From: Paraglaciecola sp.
GTDB lineage: Bacteria; Pseudomonadota; Gammaproteobacteria; Enterobacterales; Alteromonadaceae
Length of the DNA stretch: 64,000 bases
Direction: 5' to 3'
NCBI GenBank assembly: GCA_009993955.1
Contig: JAACSL010000001.1
Coordinates: 62,001-126,000, forward strand
Made by a program: the position numbers and the translations under genes. The notes beneath the pieces were generated by a model. It saw only the letters and a list, made by a program, of their open reading frames with translations. It was not told the origin of the DNA and made no database searches. This document shows, one piece after another, positions 1-8,992 of the stretch; position 1 is the stretch's first letter; each line of letters begins with the position of its first letter.

Positions 1-165
1 CCCAATGATGGCTGCAATCCCCATGGAAAAGAGCAAGGCAATCTGATTCGGTCCGTACGAAGAATTGTCTTCAAATAAATACACAGAGCTGCCCAACAAC
101 CCAACCAAAATCACAATCGGGATCATGGCGTCCAGTAAGCTGGCGTCTTTTATTTTTTGTTCCAT
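1..165 (-). CDS. nhaC: NhaC-family Na+/H+ antiporter, N-terminal fragment (runs off the left edge)
   Basis: An open frame starts with ATG at 165 and stays open for all 55 codons to the window edge, so only the N-terminus is present. The visible part has a short charged start (MEQKIKDASL), a hydrophobic first helix (about residues 13-28) and the stretch GPNQIALLFSMGIAAIIG, which resembles NhaC antiporters. Family knowledge: these inner-membrane proteins export Na+ in exchange for protons. It lies 15 bases downstream of the NSS transporter on the same strand, so the two are probably co-transcribed. The family call rests on a short fragment and is moderately sure; the reading frame itself is clear. 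Confidence 0.6.
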   Translation of the reverse strand, partial: MEQKIKDASLLDAMIPIVILVGLLGSSVYLFEDNSSYGPNQIALLFSMGIAAIIG

Positions 166-180
166 TTTATCCACCTAACT

Positions 181-1533
181 TCAAGCCATTACCGAACGGT
201 AAAACATCAAAATGATCACAACAGGACAAACAAATTTGATATACCAAGGCCATATTTTCCAAAATAATCCCCGCTCGGCTTGTTCATTACCGTGTTTAAT
301 TTCCGCTAGTATCTGATCACGCTGCCAAACCCAGCCAGCGAATATACACAACATCAAACCCAACAAGGGCTGACTGTATTCTGTGGTAATGGCGATAACT
401 AAGCCGAAAAGTTGTTGAAAATTCAGCGCGATTACGCAGCTAATCACAAATATACCGAGTGCTAGTAACCAAACAGAGCGTTTGCGCCCCATGCCCTTAC
501 TTTCTACCACGTAAGCAACCGGCACTTCCAACATGGAGATAGAAGATGTCACCGCCGCAATAATCATCAAAGCGAAAAACGCCAAGACAACCACATTACC
601 CACCGCCCCCATGGTGTCGAAAAACGCTGGTAACACTGCGAATATCAAACCCGGACCTGCTATCAGGTCGCCGCTTTCAGAAAAGATTTCTACCCCATTG
701 TGCAGCGCTACATACATAGCAGGAATGATCAACAAACCCGCTAAGATGGCCACGCCAATGTCAACCATGGCAACGGATGCACCAAGGGAAGATAGTTTTT
801 CATTTTTGCCGATGTAAGAGCCGTACACCAACATGGTACCAACCCCCAAAGACATAGAGAAAAACGCTTGGCCCATGGCACCAATCAATAGATCTGGATT
901 GAGTATTTTAGAAAAATCAGGCAATACGTAGTGTTTTAAGCCTTCCATAGCACCATCGAGTGACAGTACGTAGATAATTAATAATGAAATGATCAACAAC
1001 AAGGCTGGCATTAATCGCACTGACCAACGCTCTATCCCATCTTTCACGCCACCAGAGACAATACTCGCGGTTAATGCCATAAATAAACCGCAAAATACGA
1101 TATTTCTAGTTACGCCACTGTCTGACGACATATCGGCGGTGAGCCATGCACTGACTTCACTTTGGCCTAACATATTGCTGATAGGCGCTGCACAAAAAGC
1201 CACCATTACGCCGGCGACAATGGCATAAAAAGCCAAAATGAGAGAAACCGTGATAAAACCCCAGACGCCAGTAAAACGACCAATTTTGCTTCCGGTAATT
1301 TCACCTAAAGCATCAACCATGTTGGCTCGTGTTGCACGGCCAATAATCAATTCGGCCATCAACACCGGGTAGGCTAAAGCAAAAGCGAGAACGATATAAA
1401 CCAAGACAAACGCAGCGCCGCCATTACTGGCAACTTGAGTAGGAAAGCCCCAAATATTACCCAAACCAACCGCGGATCCAGCGGCCGCTAATATGAAACC
1501 AATTCGAGAGGAAAACTCACCACGTGCACTCAT
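181..1533 (-). CDS. Sodium-dependent transporter of the NSS (neurotransmitter:sodium symporter) family
   Basis: A 450-residue polytopic membrane protein with about eleven hydrophobic segments. The first segment carries the NSS hallmark GSAVGLGNIWGFP (about residues 19-31), whose unwound helix binds Na+ and substrate in the family. An N-terminal RIGFILAAAGSAVG stretch follows a short cytosolic tail, as in bacterial LeuT-like proteins. The length fits bacterial NSS transporters. It presumably imports an amino acid or related amine with Na+; the substrate cannot be read from the sequence. The partial nhaC follows 15 bases downstream, a sensible pairing because the antiporter could help restore the Na+ gradient the symporter uses. 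That functional link is inference. Confidence 0.9.
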   Translation of the reverse strand: MSARGEFSSRIGFILAAAGSAVGLGNIWGFPTQVASNGGAAFVLVYIVLAFALAYPVLMAELIIGRATRANMVDALGEITGSKIGRFTGVWGFITVSLILAFYAIVAGVMVAFCAAPISNMLGQSEVSAWLTADMSSDSGVTRNIVFCGLFMALTASIVSGGVKDGIERWSVRLMPALLLIISLLIIYVLSLDGAMEGLKHYVLPDFSKILNPDLLIGAMGQAFFSMSLGVGTMLVYGSYIGKNEKLSSLGASVAMVDIGVAILAGLLIIPAMYVALHNGVEIFSESGDLIAGPGLIFAVLPAFFDTMGAVGNVVVLAFFALMIIAAVTSSISMLEVPVAYVVESKGMGRKRSVWLLALGIFVISCVIALNFQQLFGLVIAITTEYSQPLLGLMLCIFAGWVWQRDQILAEIKHGNEQAERGLFWKIWPWYIKFVCPVVIILMFYRSVMA

Positions 1534-1578
1534 TTTTCACCTATTATTCTTATTATTTTATGGATTGCTACAATGTAG

Positions 1579-1604
1579 AAAGGGCTATTTTCATAGCCCT
1601 TTTT
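1579..1604 (-). terminator. Hairpin between prc and the NSS gene, probable terminator of the proQ-prc operon
   Basis: An 8-bp perfect stem (1581-1588 with 1593-1600) closes a TTTC loop just past the prc stop codon. On the minus strand the stem is followed only by TTCT, so the U-tract is weak. The T-run is better on the plus strand, where no gene needs it. A weak or bidirectional terminator is the simplest reading. Confidence 0.45.
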
Positions 1605-1618
1605 GCGGATATTACTGC

Positions 1619-3658
1619 TTACTTTTGATGAATGGCATACTTCCCAGTCGATAACAAATCAAACGTGATGCTAGCGGCTTCATCCAAAAAGGGATCAATT
1701 TCCGGTGCATCACTGGGCACGTCATCGAGCGACGTTACAACAGCTAGACCAAGACGAGTCAAACGTTCATTGACACGCGCCAAGGTGCGCGCTTCGTTTT
1801 CAGTTTTCTCTTTAAGACGCTCAGACTCAACCAAAGAAATGGTTTTGTCTTCTTTTTTCAGTTTGTAACGAGCGATATCGTCAAAGATGTAAGCAAACTC
1901 AGGATCGTGACTTACCCGTTGATTGTGTATAGACGCAAGTTGCTCAGCCACCGATTTTGTGTCGCCAAACGTTGTATAACTGGCGCGCTCAATACTGTCC
2001 CAAGGTAAAGCAGACTCTTCCTGACTTTCACCCCATTCTTTTGGATCAATCGCAGATGGGAATAAAATATCTGGCACAACCCCCATATGTTGAGTACTAC
2101 CACCGTCGATGCGATAAAACTTGGCAATGGTAAACTGCACACTGCCTAAGGGATTATCGTAAAGGTCGTAGATGCGTCCCAAGGGGCGGTGTTGCTGCAC
2201 TGTGCCCTTGCCGAAGGTTTGTTCACCTAAAATCAATGCACGATTGTAATCTTGCAAGGCCGCAGCAAAAATTTCAGAAGCAGAGGCACTGTAACGGTCA
2301 ACTAATACCGTTAATGGGCCGTCGTAAAATATTTTTCCGTCTACGTCTTTTTCAACACGAATTCGCCCTGCACCATCGCGGATCTGCACCACTGGTCCTT
2401 TGTCGATGAACAGCCCAGTGAGCAATGTCGCTTCGGTTAACGAACCACCACCATTGCCACGTAAATCAACGATTACACCTTGCACATTTTGTGCAGTCAA
2501 ACTCTCAAGTTCTTTTTGCACATCCGCATGCAAATTGTTGTAAAAAGAAGGAATGGTGATAACACCAAGCTTTTGATCTTTGTTTGGCCCGGTTTTTGGC
2601 ACGTAGACTTCAGATTTTGCGGCTTTATCTTCCAGTTTTATTTCGTCACGTGTCAACGCCACTACATCAGGTACGGTATGGTCGCCAGAGCCTTTAACTA
2701 CCTGTAAACGCACCACACTGCCCTTTGGTCCTTTGATGAGCTCTACCACTTCGTCAAGACGCCAACCCACTACATCAACAAAATCTTCGTCACCTTGTGC
2801 CACACCCACAATCTTATCTTCAGGTTTAATTTTCTCAGATAAGTCTGCGGGGCCACCCGCAACGACACTTTTAATGATGGTAAAGTCATCTTCACTCAAC
2901 AACACCGCACCGATACCTTCAAACTTAAGGTTCATTTCCATTTGGAAACGTTCAGCATTGCGTGGAGACAAATAGCTGGTGTGGGCTTCAATACTGCGAG
3001 CAAAAGAATTCATCACTGTCTGGAACACGTCTTCACTCGATGTTTGCGTCAAACGTTTAATCGCTAGTTCATAACGTTTGGTCAACAACTCTTGGATTTT
3101 TGGCCAGTCTTTGCCGGCTAATTTTAAGTTGAGTGCATCGTATTTTACCCGTTGCCGCCATAATTCATTGAGCTCAGCTTCATTCACCGGCCAAGCGGCT
3201 TTCTCACGATCGAAGGCAAACGCATCGTTGGCTTGTTCAAAATTAAATTCTTTGGCCAGTAACGTTAACGCATATTCATAGCGCGCTTTGCGTTTTTCCA
3301 TGCTGGCTTGATACATATCATAGGCAATGGCTAAATCACCAATTTCAATCGCTTCGTCAAAATGGTCCGCATATTTCTCAAAGCTTTTAATGTCAGCCGT
3401 GGTAAAAATATTGCGGTTGTAATCTAGGGATCGTAAATAACGATCGTAGATTTTTTCTGACAAATTATCGTTTAATTCCACTTGTTTGTAGTGTGCCCGT
3501 AAAAACTGTGAGGATATGCGTTTCGCCGCCACAGAATGCTGGCTTTCTTGCGTTAATTTAGGTAACGCTTTGACACTTTCCCCACTCTCGATGGCCGTCA
3601 CACTTGCGCCCATTAGGGCAAGGGCTGACAACACCGACAAGCGAATTAATTTATTCAT
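1619..3658 (-). CDS. prc: Tail-specific periplasmic protease Prc (Tsp), S41A family
   Basis: This 679-residue protein starts with a signal peptide (about residues 1-22). It has the long N-terminal helical region of Prc, a PDZ domain near 235-325 (EGIGAVLLSEDDF), and an S41 protease core with DLRGNGGGSL near 398-406. The catalytic pair is visible: Ser459 in DRYSASASEIF and Lys484 in TFGKGTVQ, with the same 25-residue spacing as E. coli Prc. In E. coli it degrades periplasmic proteins with non-polar C-termini, trims FtsI and controls the hydrolase MepS with NlpI. The gene follows proQ by 5 bases on the same strand, the conserved proQ-prc arrangement, so it is probably co-transcribed. Confidence 0.96.
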   Translation of the reverse strand: MNKLIRLSVLSALALMGASVTAIESGESVKALPKLTQESQHSVAAKRISSQFLRAHYKQVELNDNLSEKIYDRYLRSLDYNRNIFTTADIKSFEKYADHFDEAIEIGDLAIAYDMYQASMEKRKARYEYALTLLAKEFNFEQANDAFAFDREKAAWPVNEAELNELWRQRVKYDALNLKLAGKDWPKIQELLTKRYELAIKRLTQTSSEDVFQTVMNSFARSIEAHTSYLSPRNAERFQMEMNLKFEGIGAVLLSEDDFTIIKSVVAGGPADLSEKIKPEDKIVGVAQGDEDFVDVVGWRLDEVVELIKGPKGSVVRLQVVKGSGDHTVPDVVALTRDEIKLEDKAAKSEVYVPKTGPNKDQKLGVITIPSFYNNLHADVQKELESLTAQNVQGVIVDLRGNGGGSLTEATLLTGLFIDKGPVVQIRDGAGRIRVEKDVDGKIFYDGPLTVLVDRYSASASEIFAAALQDYNRALILGEQTFGKGTVQQHRPLGRIYDLYDNPLGSVQFTIAKFYRIDGGSTQHMGVVPDILFPSAIDPKEWGESQEESALPWDSIERASYTTFGDTKSVAEQLASIHNQRVSHDPEFAYIFDDIARYKLKKEDKTISLVESERLKEKTENEARTLARVNERLTRLGLAVVTSLDDVPSDAPEIDPFLDEAASITFDLLSTGKYAIHQK

Positions 3659-3663
3659 ATTTA

Positions 3664-4317
3664 CTACCTCTTGGCACGGGCCAATCTAAGATTATCAACC
3701 TGAACTTTGACTATCATACCTGTCTCAAGTTGCACATGAACATCTTCTTTATTTACATCAGTAATGGTCGCTGGCATCGGCGTTTTACCAATTTTCACGG
3801 TTACCTGAGTACCAACAACCATGTGCTCACTTAATAAACGCTGAGCAGGAGGCAATTTTTCAGGGCTTGCTTTGGGTTTTGCCGCAGCAGTGGCATGTTT
3901 GGCAGGCTTGGTTTTGCCTTCGTCTTTATTTTTGTAACTTTTCTTTGCAGGCACTTTTTTGGCTTGCAATTCTTTACGTTTTTCCGCCACCTTGGCACGA
4001 CTTTCGTCTAACTGCGTTTTAGCATGTTCAGCGTGTTCTTTTTCGACCACTGCCACTTCATTGCCGTCTAAGTCCACCCGCTGCGCGCCCTCTTTCACGG
4101 ACTGCAAATACCGCCAACTGTTGGTGTAATGCCTGAGCGAGGAGCGTAACAAGGTTTTGCTGACCCCATCTTCTTCCGTCAAACGTTCAGCTAGGTCATG
4201 AAAAATACCGATTTTTAGTGGTTTAGCATCGCCTTGCAAAGAGAAACAAGCTGGAAAACGCTCAGTCAAAAAAGCCAGGGCCTCTTTGCTGTTGGAAATT
4301 TTTTGTGGAGTATCCAT
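3664..4317 (-). CDS. proQ: RNA chaperone ProQ
   Basis: A 217-residue protein with three parts typical of ProQ: an N-terminal FinO-like RNA-binding domain (about residues 5-120, with ERFPACFSLQGDAKPLKIGI), a lysine- and alanine-rich flexible linker (about 120-165), and a C-terminal Tudor-like domain (about 165-214, with VGTQVTVKIGKTPMPATI). ProQ binds structured small RNAs and mRNA 3' ends and stabilises them. It is followed 5 bases later by prc, as in E. coli. Upstream lies a 95-residue acidic protein ending 20 bases away, so the four genes msrC, acidic ORF, proQ and prc form one likely operon. Confidence 0.95.
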   Translation of the reverse strand: MDTPQKISNSKEALAFLTERFPACFSLQGDAKPLKIGIFHDLAERLTEEDGVSKTLLRSSLRHYTNSWRYLQSVKEGAQRVDLDGNEVAVVEKEHAEHAKTQLDESRAKVAEKRKELQAKKVPAKKSYKNKDEGKTKPAKHATAAAKPKASPEKLPPAQRLLSEHMVVGTQVTVKIGKTPMPATITDVNKEDVHVQLETGMIVKVQVDNLRLARAKR

Positions 4318-4337
4318 TAATTCTTCTAGTGTAAAGG

Positions 4338-4625
4338 TTATCGAGGTTCTTGGGTCTCATCATCCCAAGATGCAATTAGCTGGTCAACCCAGTCATACAA
4401 ATCATCTTCATCAATATCGAGTAAATGCCGATCTTCTCGCCAATTTTCCCAAATATACTGGATCATATTCTCCAGTGTTCCTACCGAGATGTCTTCATCT
4501 ACATGATCATACAGCAGATGTAACATGAAATTGAGTTTGTCGGCAGCTTCTTCAGCTTGCTCTTCCCAGAATTCCATATCATCAGTGGTGGCTAATACCA
4601 CCTGGATGTCGACAAAATGTTTCAT
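4338..4625 (-). CDS. Small acidic protein of unknown function between msrC and proQ
   Basis: A 95-residue protein very rich in Asp and Glu (for example EFWEEQAEEAADKLN and LLDIDEDDLYDWVDQL), with several tryptophans, no signal peptide and no membrane segment. It looks all-helical and strongly negative. Its ATG overlaps the msrC stop codon (ATGA, 4622-4625), a classic sign of translational coupling, and this argues that it is a real gene. I do not recognise a family. The acidic surface could suit binding to a basic partner such as the neighbouring RNA chaperone ProQ, or DNA mimicry, but that is speculation from composition and position. Confidence 0.8.
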   Translation of the reverse strand: MKHFVDIQVVLATTDDMEFWEEQAEEAADKLNFMLHLLYDHVDEDISVGTLENMIQYIWENWREDRHLLDIDEDDLYDWVDQLIASWDDETQEPR

Positions 4626-5083
4626 ACTAAACTGCTCTCAAAGCAATCTAAGATACTTTGTAAACCTTGCAAGTCATCTTGGTCGAAACGTCCCACGCTT
4701 GGACTATCAATATCAAGCACAGCGATGATGCGATCCTGTTGGTAGATGGGAATGACCACCTCCGAGTTTGAAGCGGCATCACAGGCGATATGCCCTGCAA
4801 AATCATGCACGTCATAAACTAACTGTGCTTTACGCTGCGCTACCGCTGTGCCACACACACCTTTACCAATTGGGATGCGAATACAGGCTGGTTGACCATG
4901 AAAGGGGCCTAACACTAATTGTTCATCTTTTAACAGGTAAAACCCAGCCCAATTTACTTCCGACAAAGACCAATATAATAGTGAGCTAATATTGGCCATG
5001 TTAGCAATGATGTCATGCTCCCCATCCACTAACGATGCGACTTGTTTGGCAAGCTCCTGATACTGCTGTTGTTTGTTTGTCAT
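4622..5083 (-). CDS. msrC: Free methionine-(R)-sulfoxide reductase MsrC (GAF domain)
   Basis: A 153-residue single GAF-domain protein. It reduces free Met-(R)-sulfoxide in the cytosol with thioredoxin as electron donor. The three family cysteines are present as C67 (PACIRIPIG), C77 (KGVCGTA) and C101 (HIACDAAS). Their spacings of 10 and 24 residues match C84, C94 and C118 of the E. coli enzyme, so the redox chemistry should be intact. The motif LYWSLSEVNWAGFYLL near 36-51 is also typical. It is the first gene of the group leading to proQ and prc, and overlaps the next gene by four bases. Confidence 0.93.
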   Translation of the reverse strand: MTNKQQQYQELAKQVASLVDGEHDIIANMANISSLLYWSLSEVNWAGFYLLKDEQLVLGPFHGQPACIRIPIGKGVCGTAVAQRKAQLVYDVHDFAGHIACDAASNSEVVIPIYQQDRIIAVLDIDSPSVGRFDQDDLQGLQSILDCFESSLV

Positions 5084-5119
5084 ACTTCTCTCTGATGCAT
5101 ACTGATAACTGATTACTGT

Positions 5120-5809
5120 TTACTTTTCTAATTCAAACACTACCGAAACATTGGCAGATGTATCCATTTCACCTGGCATCGAATCACTACTCACTCGACT
5201 ACGCATCGCCATCACTTTTAGCTCTGTTGGCGCTTGGGATTGCGACTGTTCAGTAATATTCAGTGCTTTGCCTAGGGTTAAGCCAAGCACTTTGGCCATC
5301 TTTTCCGCGCGCATTTGCGCATCAAGCAAGGCGCGTTCAATGGCAGCTTGATAGTGTTCATGGGCTTGGCTATTGCTGTAATTAAAACCTTGGATCCGCG
5401 TAATGTTGAGGCCTAACATTTTATCAATCGCTTGATCGTATTGACTTAATTGCTCCAAGGTCACTTGAATTTGCCGAACAAGAATAAACCCTTTCTGTAT
5501 TTCCCTTTGATCGAGGTACTCAATCCAGGGATTAAACTGCACTTGCAGTGATTGGATATTTTTTTCAGGCACGCCTAATATCAATAACTGCTCAATGACC
5601 GAGGCGCTTTTTTCATTGACCACAGCGTTTAACTTACTTGCTTCAGCACCCCGTTCTTCAATCACCACGGTAAAATGAAAACGATCGGGCACACTCGTTA
5701 CACTGCCTACGCCATTGACCGAAATTTGCCTGACAGGCGTTTCTGTCGAGGATAAGGCTTGCCCACAGCCTGTGAGTAAGAGCACACAACACACCAATAT
5801 TTTATTCAT
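5120..5809 (-). CDS. SIMPL-domain (DUF541) lipoprotein
   Basis: A 229-residue protein with a lipoprotein signal: the lipobox LLLTGC places the lipidated cysteine at residue 15. The rest matches the SIMPL/DUF541 fold (E. coli YggE type), beginning RQISVNGVGSVTSVPDRF and with the typical central region on paired variables (LNAVVNEKSASVIEQLL). The function of these envelope proteins is poorly defined; E. coli YggE has been linked to lower oxidative stress. It sits 36 bases upstream of msrC on the same strand, another oxidative-stress gene, so co-transcription is possible. Divergent to the GH9 gene. Confidence 0.88.
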   Translation of the reverse strand: MNKILVCCVLLLTGCGQALSSTETPVRQISVNGVGSVTSVPDRFHFTVVIEERGAEASKLNAVVNEKSASVIEQLLILGVPEKNIQSLQVQFNPWIEYLDQREIQKGFILVRQIQVTLEQLSQYDQAIDKMLGLNITRIQGFNYSNSQAHEHYQAAIERALLDAQMRAEKMAKVLGLTLGKALNITEQSQSQAPTELKVMAMRSRVSSDSMPGEMDTSANVSVVFELEK

Positions 5810-6063
5810 AACTTCCTGCTTTTAATCGTGATAAGTTCAACATCATACCGAGAGCATCCAGCTAAACTGCGCCACATTTTACGGTATAAACCATAGCATG
5901 CCTAAGTTTTACCTCATCTTTTTCGCGAAATAGTACAACCCGCAAACCACGACCGGCATCAATAGCAATCATTGTCGCATTTCAACAAGGGATAAGTAAA
6001 AACAACAAAGCAAGCGCAAAAAGGGTAATACTTTACACTGTATCAATATGTTAATTCTTTGTA

Positions 6064-8595
6064 ATGAATCATTATATTGGCCAATCCATGAAAATTTCAG
6101 ACCTAAAGTCGTACTTGCTAACATGCCTGCTGGTAGTGTTAACGTTAACGTGTGTACTCAGTGCTCACTCGGTCGCAGCAAACAATGCAAGCCATTTAAA
6201 ACTCAATCAGCGAGAGTACTATGAGGCGCCAGGCATCAATTTTCTGGTGTTTAGTAATTGGTACAATGGCCTTTTTAGCGATGCCAAGATGAGTGGCATT
6301 GAACTTATCCAGCATGGTGTCAGAACTGCTACCAATGGCGACGTGCGACTCAATAGCACCCCTGAACAATGGGACCCCATTCCACAATTTATTGAGCGAA
6401 AAATAGATAAAAAATCGGGCACTGTTGAAGCTTTTTTGCGTTACGCCGAGCACAATTTTGACTACTCAATTAAAACTACCATCGACGGCGACACGCTGAA
6501 TATATCAGTGAATCTACCTAAGCCTGTGCCACCAGACTTAGTTGGCAAAGTAGGCTTTAACATGGAATTTATTCCCTCTGTTTATCAGCAAAAATCATTT
6601 ATCAGCGATGAACAATCTGGTGTTCTCGCTATCTATCCGGGGGGCCACAAAGAGCAAGACAAGGTGGCAGCCTCTATTATCGCCAGTGGTAAATCCCTTA
6701 CCTTAGCGGCGGAAGATGAACGCCATCGAGTCAGAATCAGTAGTGACCAAAACCTTGCCTTGTATGATGGCCGCGCTAAAGCACAAAATGGTTGGTTTGT
6801 GGTGAGGAGTGTTTTACCTGCAAATAAAAGCGGCACGGTTTTGCATTGGTCGATTAAGGCAAACAACATTGCTTCTTGGCTTCGCTCACCCGTCATTGGA
6901 CACTCTCAGTTGGGTTACCATCCTAAACAGCAAAAAGTAGCGGTCATCGAGCTGGATAGTCAAACACAACATTTAAGTTCTGCCAGTCTATTAAAAGTGC
7001 AGAGCGATGGTCAATTAACCACCACATTATCTTCTGTGCCGACCCAGTGGGGACAGTACTTACGCTATCAATATGCGACCTTTGATTTTAGTCAAATTCG
7101 TGAGCCTGGTATTTATGTTTTACAATATGCTGACACCCAGACGGCGGCTTTCAGAATTGACGACCATGTTTATCAGCAGGCTTGGCACCCTACCCTCGAT
7201 GTTTACATGCCGGTGCAAATGGATCATATGTTAGTCAATGAAGCCTACCGAGTTTGGCATGGTGCGTCACACCTAGACGATGCGCTGCAAGCACCAGTGA
7301 ACCATCAACATTTCGATTTGTATGCACAAGGCCCGACTACTGACAGTGTGTATCAACCCGGAGAGCACGTGCCGCATTTGAACCAAGGTGGTTGGTACGA
7401 TGCCGGTGATTACGATATTCGCACACAAACCCAATACGCGACAGTCTTGGACCTTGTGCAAGTATGGGAACAATTTTCTCCTTCGCGTGACACAACCTTA
7501 ATTGATTATCCATCGCGATTTGTTGATCTGCATGTGCCAGATGGTAAACCTGATGTTTTGCAACAAATTGAACATGGCACCCTCGCTTTGCTTGGGCAGT
7601 TTCGCGCCTTTGGGCGCGCCATTAACGGCATTATTGTGCCCGACATTTCACAATACACCCATCTTGGCGATGGGCTGACCATGACAGATAACAGGGTCTA
7701 CGACAAAAATTTGCAGGCCCTTGAGGAGGATGGCAAACACAGTGGTAAGTTTGATGATCGCTGGGTATTTACCAGTCGTTCTTCGGCTGTCAATTATGGG
7801 GCGATAGCTGCCTTAGCCGCCGCTTCTAGAGCACTGCGTGGTTTTAATGACGAACTTAGCGCAGAGTGTATCAAAACAGCGTTAGCGGCTTGGCAAAAAG
7901 AACAAGGTCATCCACCCTATTTGTTTCGTCACGGCAACACCACTGGAGGGCCTCTTAATTCAGAAAAATTAAAGGCGGCCCTTGAATTACTGGTCAGCAC
8001 CAAAGACCCGCAATACGCTCAGGCAATTAAACAATTGTTGCCTGATGTGGAACATCAATATGCCCCTCACGCGAGTTTGCTGATCCGTGCCTTGCCGTTT
8101 ATGGATTCAGCTTTCGAGAATAAAATTCGCACACTTACCGCTAACTATGTTGAAACAATGCGAAACAAAGAGCCAGTCAATCCCTTTGGTGTGACCATTA
8201 CCGATGGCGGTTGGGCGGGGAACGGTACCATTATCAACCAATCAATTTCGCATTATTACATGCACAAAGCCTTTCCAGCGTTAATTGACGTTGAACAGGT
8301 TTACCGAGGCCTCAACTATTTATATGGCACACACCCAGATTCAGATATCTCAATGGTCTCCAACGTTGGTAGCCATTCTAAACAAGTCGCCTATGGCATG
8401 AATCGCGCAGATTTTTCCTTTATTTCAGGTGGCATCGTACCGGGCATACTAATTTTGAAACCCGATTTTCCTGAAAACAAAGAAGATTGGCCATTCCTGT
8501 GGGGTGAAAATGAATACGTGGTCAACCTTGCCGCGAGTTACATTTTTTTAGTGAACGCGGTAGATGAATTATTACAACAACAAGGCGCTGACTGA
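6064..8595 (+). CDS. Secreted glycoside hydrolase family 9 (endoglucanase-like) with N-terminal Ig-like domain
   Basis: An 843-residue protein with a signal peptide (hydrophobic core about residues 17-34). Residues 40-270 form a beta-rich region I cannot assign. An Ig-like CelD_N-type domain follows (about 275-368), then a GH9 catalytic domain (about 375-835). GGWYDAGDYD at 442-451 holds the family aspartates D446 and D449; the proton-donor glutamate is probably E817 in GENEYVVNL. GH9 enzymes invert beta-1,4 linkages in cellulose, glucomannan or shorter beta-glucans. No other polysaccharide gene is adjacent. A second ATG at 6088 is also plausible and would give a tidier signal peptide; neither start has a strong ribosome site. 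Confidence 0.88.
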   Translation: MNHYIGQSMKISDLKSYLLTCLLVVLTLTCVLSAHSVAANNASHLKLNQREYYEAPGINFLVFSNWYNGLFSDAKMSGIELIQHGVRTATNGDVRLNSTPEQWDPIPQFIERKIDKKSGTVEAFLRYAEHNFDYSIKTTIDGDTLNISVNLPKPVPPDLVGKVGFNMEFIPSVYQQKSFISDEQSGVLAIYPGGHKEQDKVAASIIASGKSLTLAAEDERHRVRISSDQNLALYDGRAKAQNGWFVVRSVLPANKSGTVLHWSIKANNIASWLRSPVIGHSQLGYHPKQQKVAVIELDSQTQHLSSASLLKVQSDGQLTTTLSSVPTQWGQYLRYQYATFDFSQIREPGIYVLQYADTQTAAFRIDDHVYQQAWHPTLDVYMPVQMDHMLVNEAYRVWHGASHLDDALQAPVNHQHFDLYAQGPTTDSVYQPGEHVPHLNQGGWYDAGDYDIRTQTQYATVLDLVQVWEQFSPSRDTTLIDYPSRFVDLHVPDGKPDVLQQIEHGTLALLGQFRAFGRAINGIIVPDISQYTHLGDGLTMTDNRVYDKNLQALEEDGKHSGKFDDRWVFTSRSSAVNYGAIAALAAASRALRGFNDELSAECIKTALAAWQKEQGHPPYLFRHGNTTGGPLNSEKLKAALELLVSTKDPQYAQAIKQLLPDVEHQYAPHASLLIRALPFMDSAFENKIRTLTANYVETMRNKEPVNPFGVTITDGGWAGNGTIINQSISHYYMHKAFPALIDVEQVYRGLNYLYGTHPDSDISMVSNVGSHSKQVAYGMNRADFSFISGGIVPGILILKPDFPENKEDWPFLWGENEYVVNLAASYIFLVNAVDELLQQQGAD

Positions 8596-8634
8596 GCCTA
8601 AAATTAAGGATTAGATCAGCACCCTGTTTAGCTT

Positions 8635-8663
8635 GTGGCAGCAAACATTGAACCTGCTGCCAC
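8635..8663. terminator. 9-bp perfect hairpin in the convergent GH9/DUF3185 intergenic region
   Basis: GTGGCAGCA (8635-8643) pairs exactly with TGCTGCCAC (8655-8663) across an 11-base loop. It lies between two converging genes, where a shared terminator is expected. No T-run follows on either strand, so it is not a standard intrinsic terminator; it may be a processing or 3'-protection structure. Confidence 0.35.
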
Positions 8664-8683
8664 TGGCTGAGTCTTGGGCCGCA

Positions 8684-8875
8684 TTACTTCAAGCGGCTTA
8701 AACCCAACAAAATACACAACACGCCACCGCCCAGTCCAAACCAAGCCTCAATGGGCGTATCACCGCTTAGTGCTCGACTTACTTGCGAGCCTGCAGAATC
8801 GTAGACATCATAGCCCCACATGGCTAGCGCAATACCCACAATAATCATCACCATACCAAATAGTTTTTTGTTCAT
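8684..8875 (-). CDS. Small two-helix membrane protein, DUF3185 family
   Basis: A 63-residue protein with two hydrophobic helices (about residues 5-22 and 45-61) around a polar loop containing YDSAGSQVSRALSG. This pattern matches small DUF3185 membrane proteins common in marine gammaproteobacteria. The function is unknown. It stands alone, converging on the GH9 gene, with 117 bases before tatD. Confidence 0.75.
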   Translation of the reverse strand: MNKKLFGMVMIIVGIALAMWGYDVYDSAGSQVSRALSGDTPIEAWFGLGGGVLCILLGLSRLK

Positions 8876-8992
8876 GTTTATCCTTGTATTTTAGTGAGTA
8901 AAATTGGGCTGCAATGTGAAACCTAGGTAACCGCTCTACATCAGCCAAGCAAAAAATGTACTAACAGAAAATTGGCGTTTTTGGTGTACATC

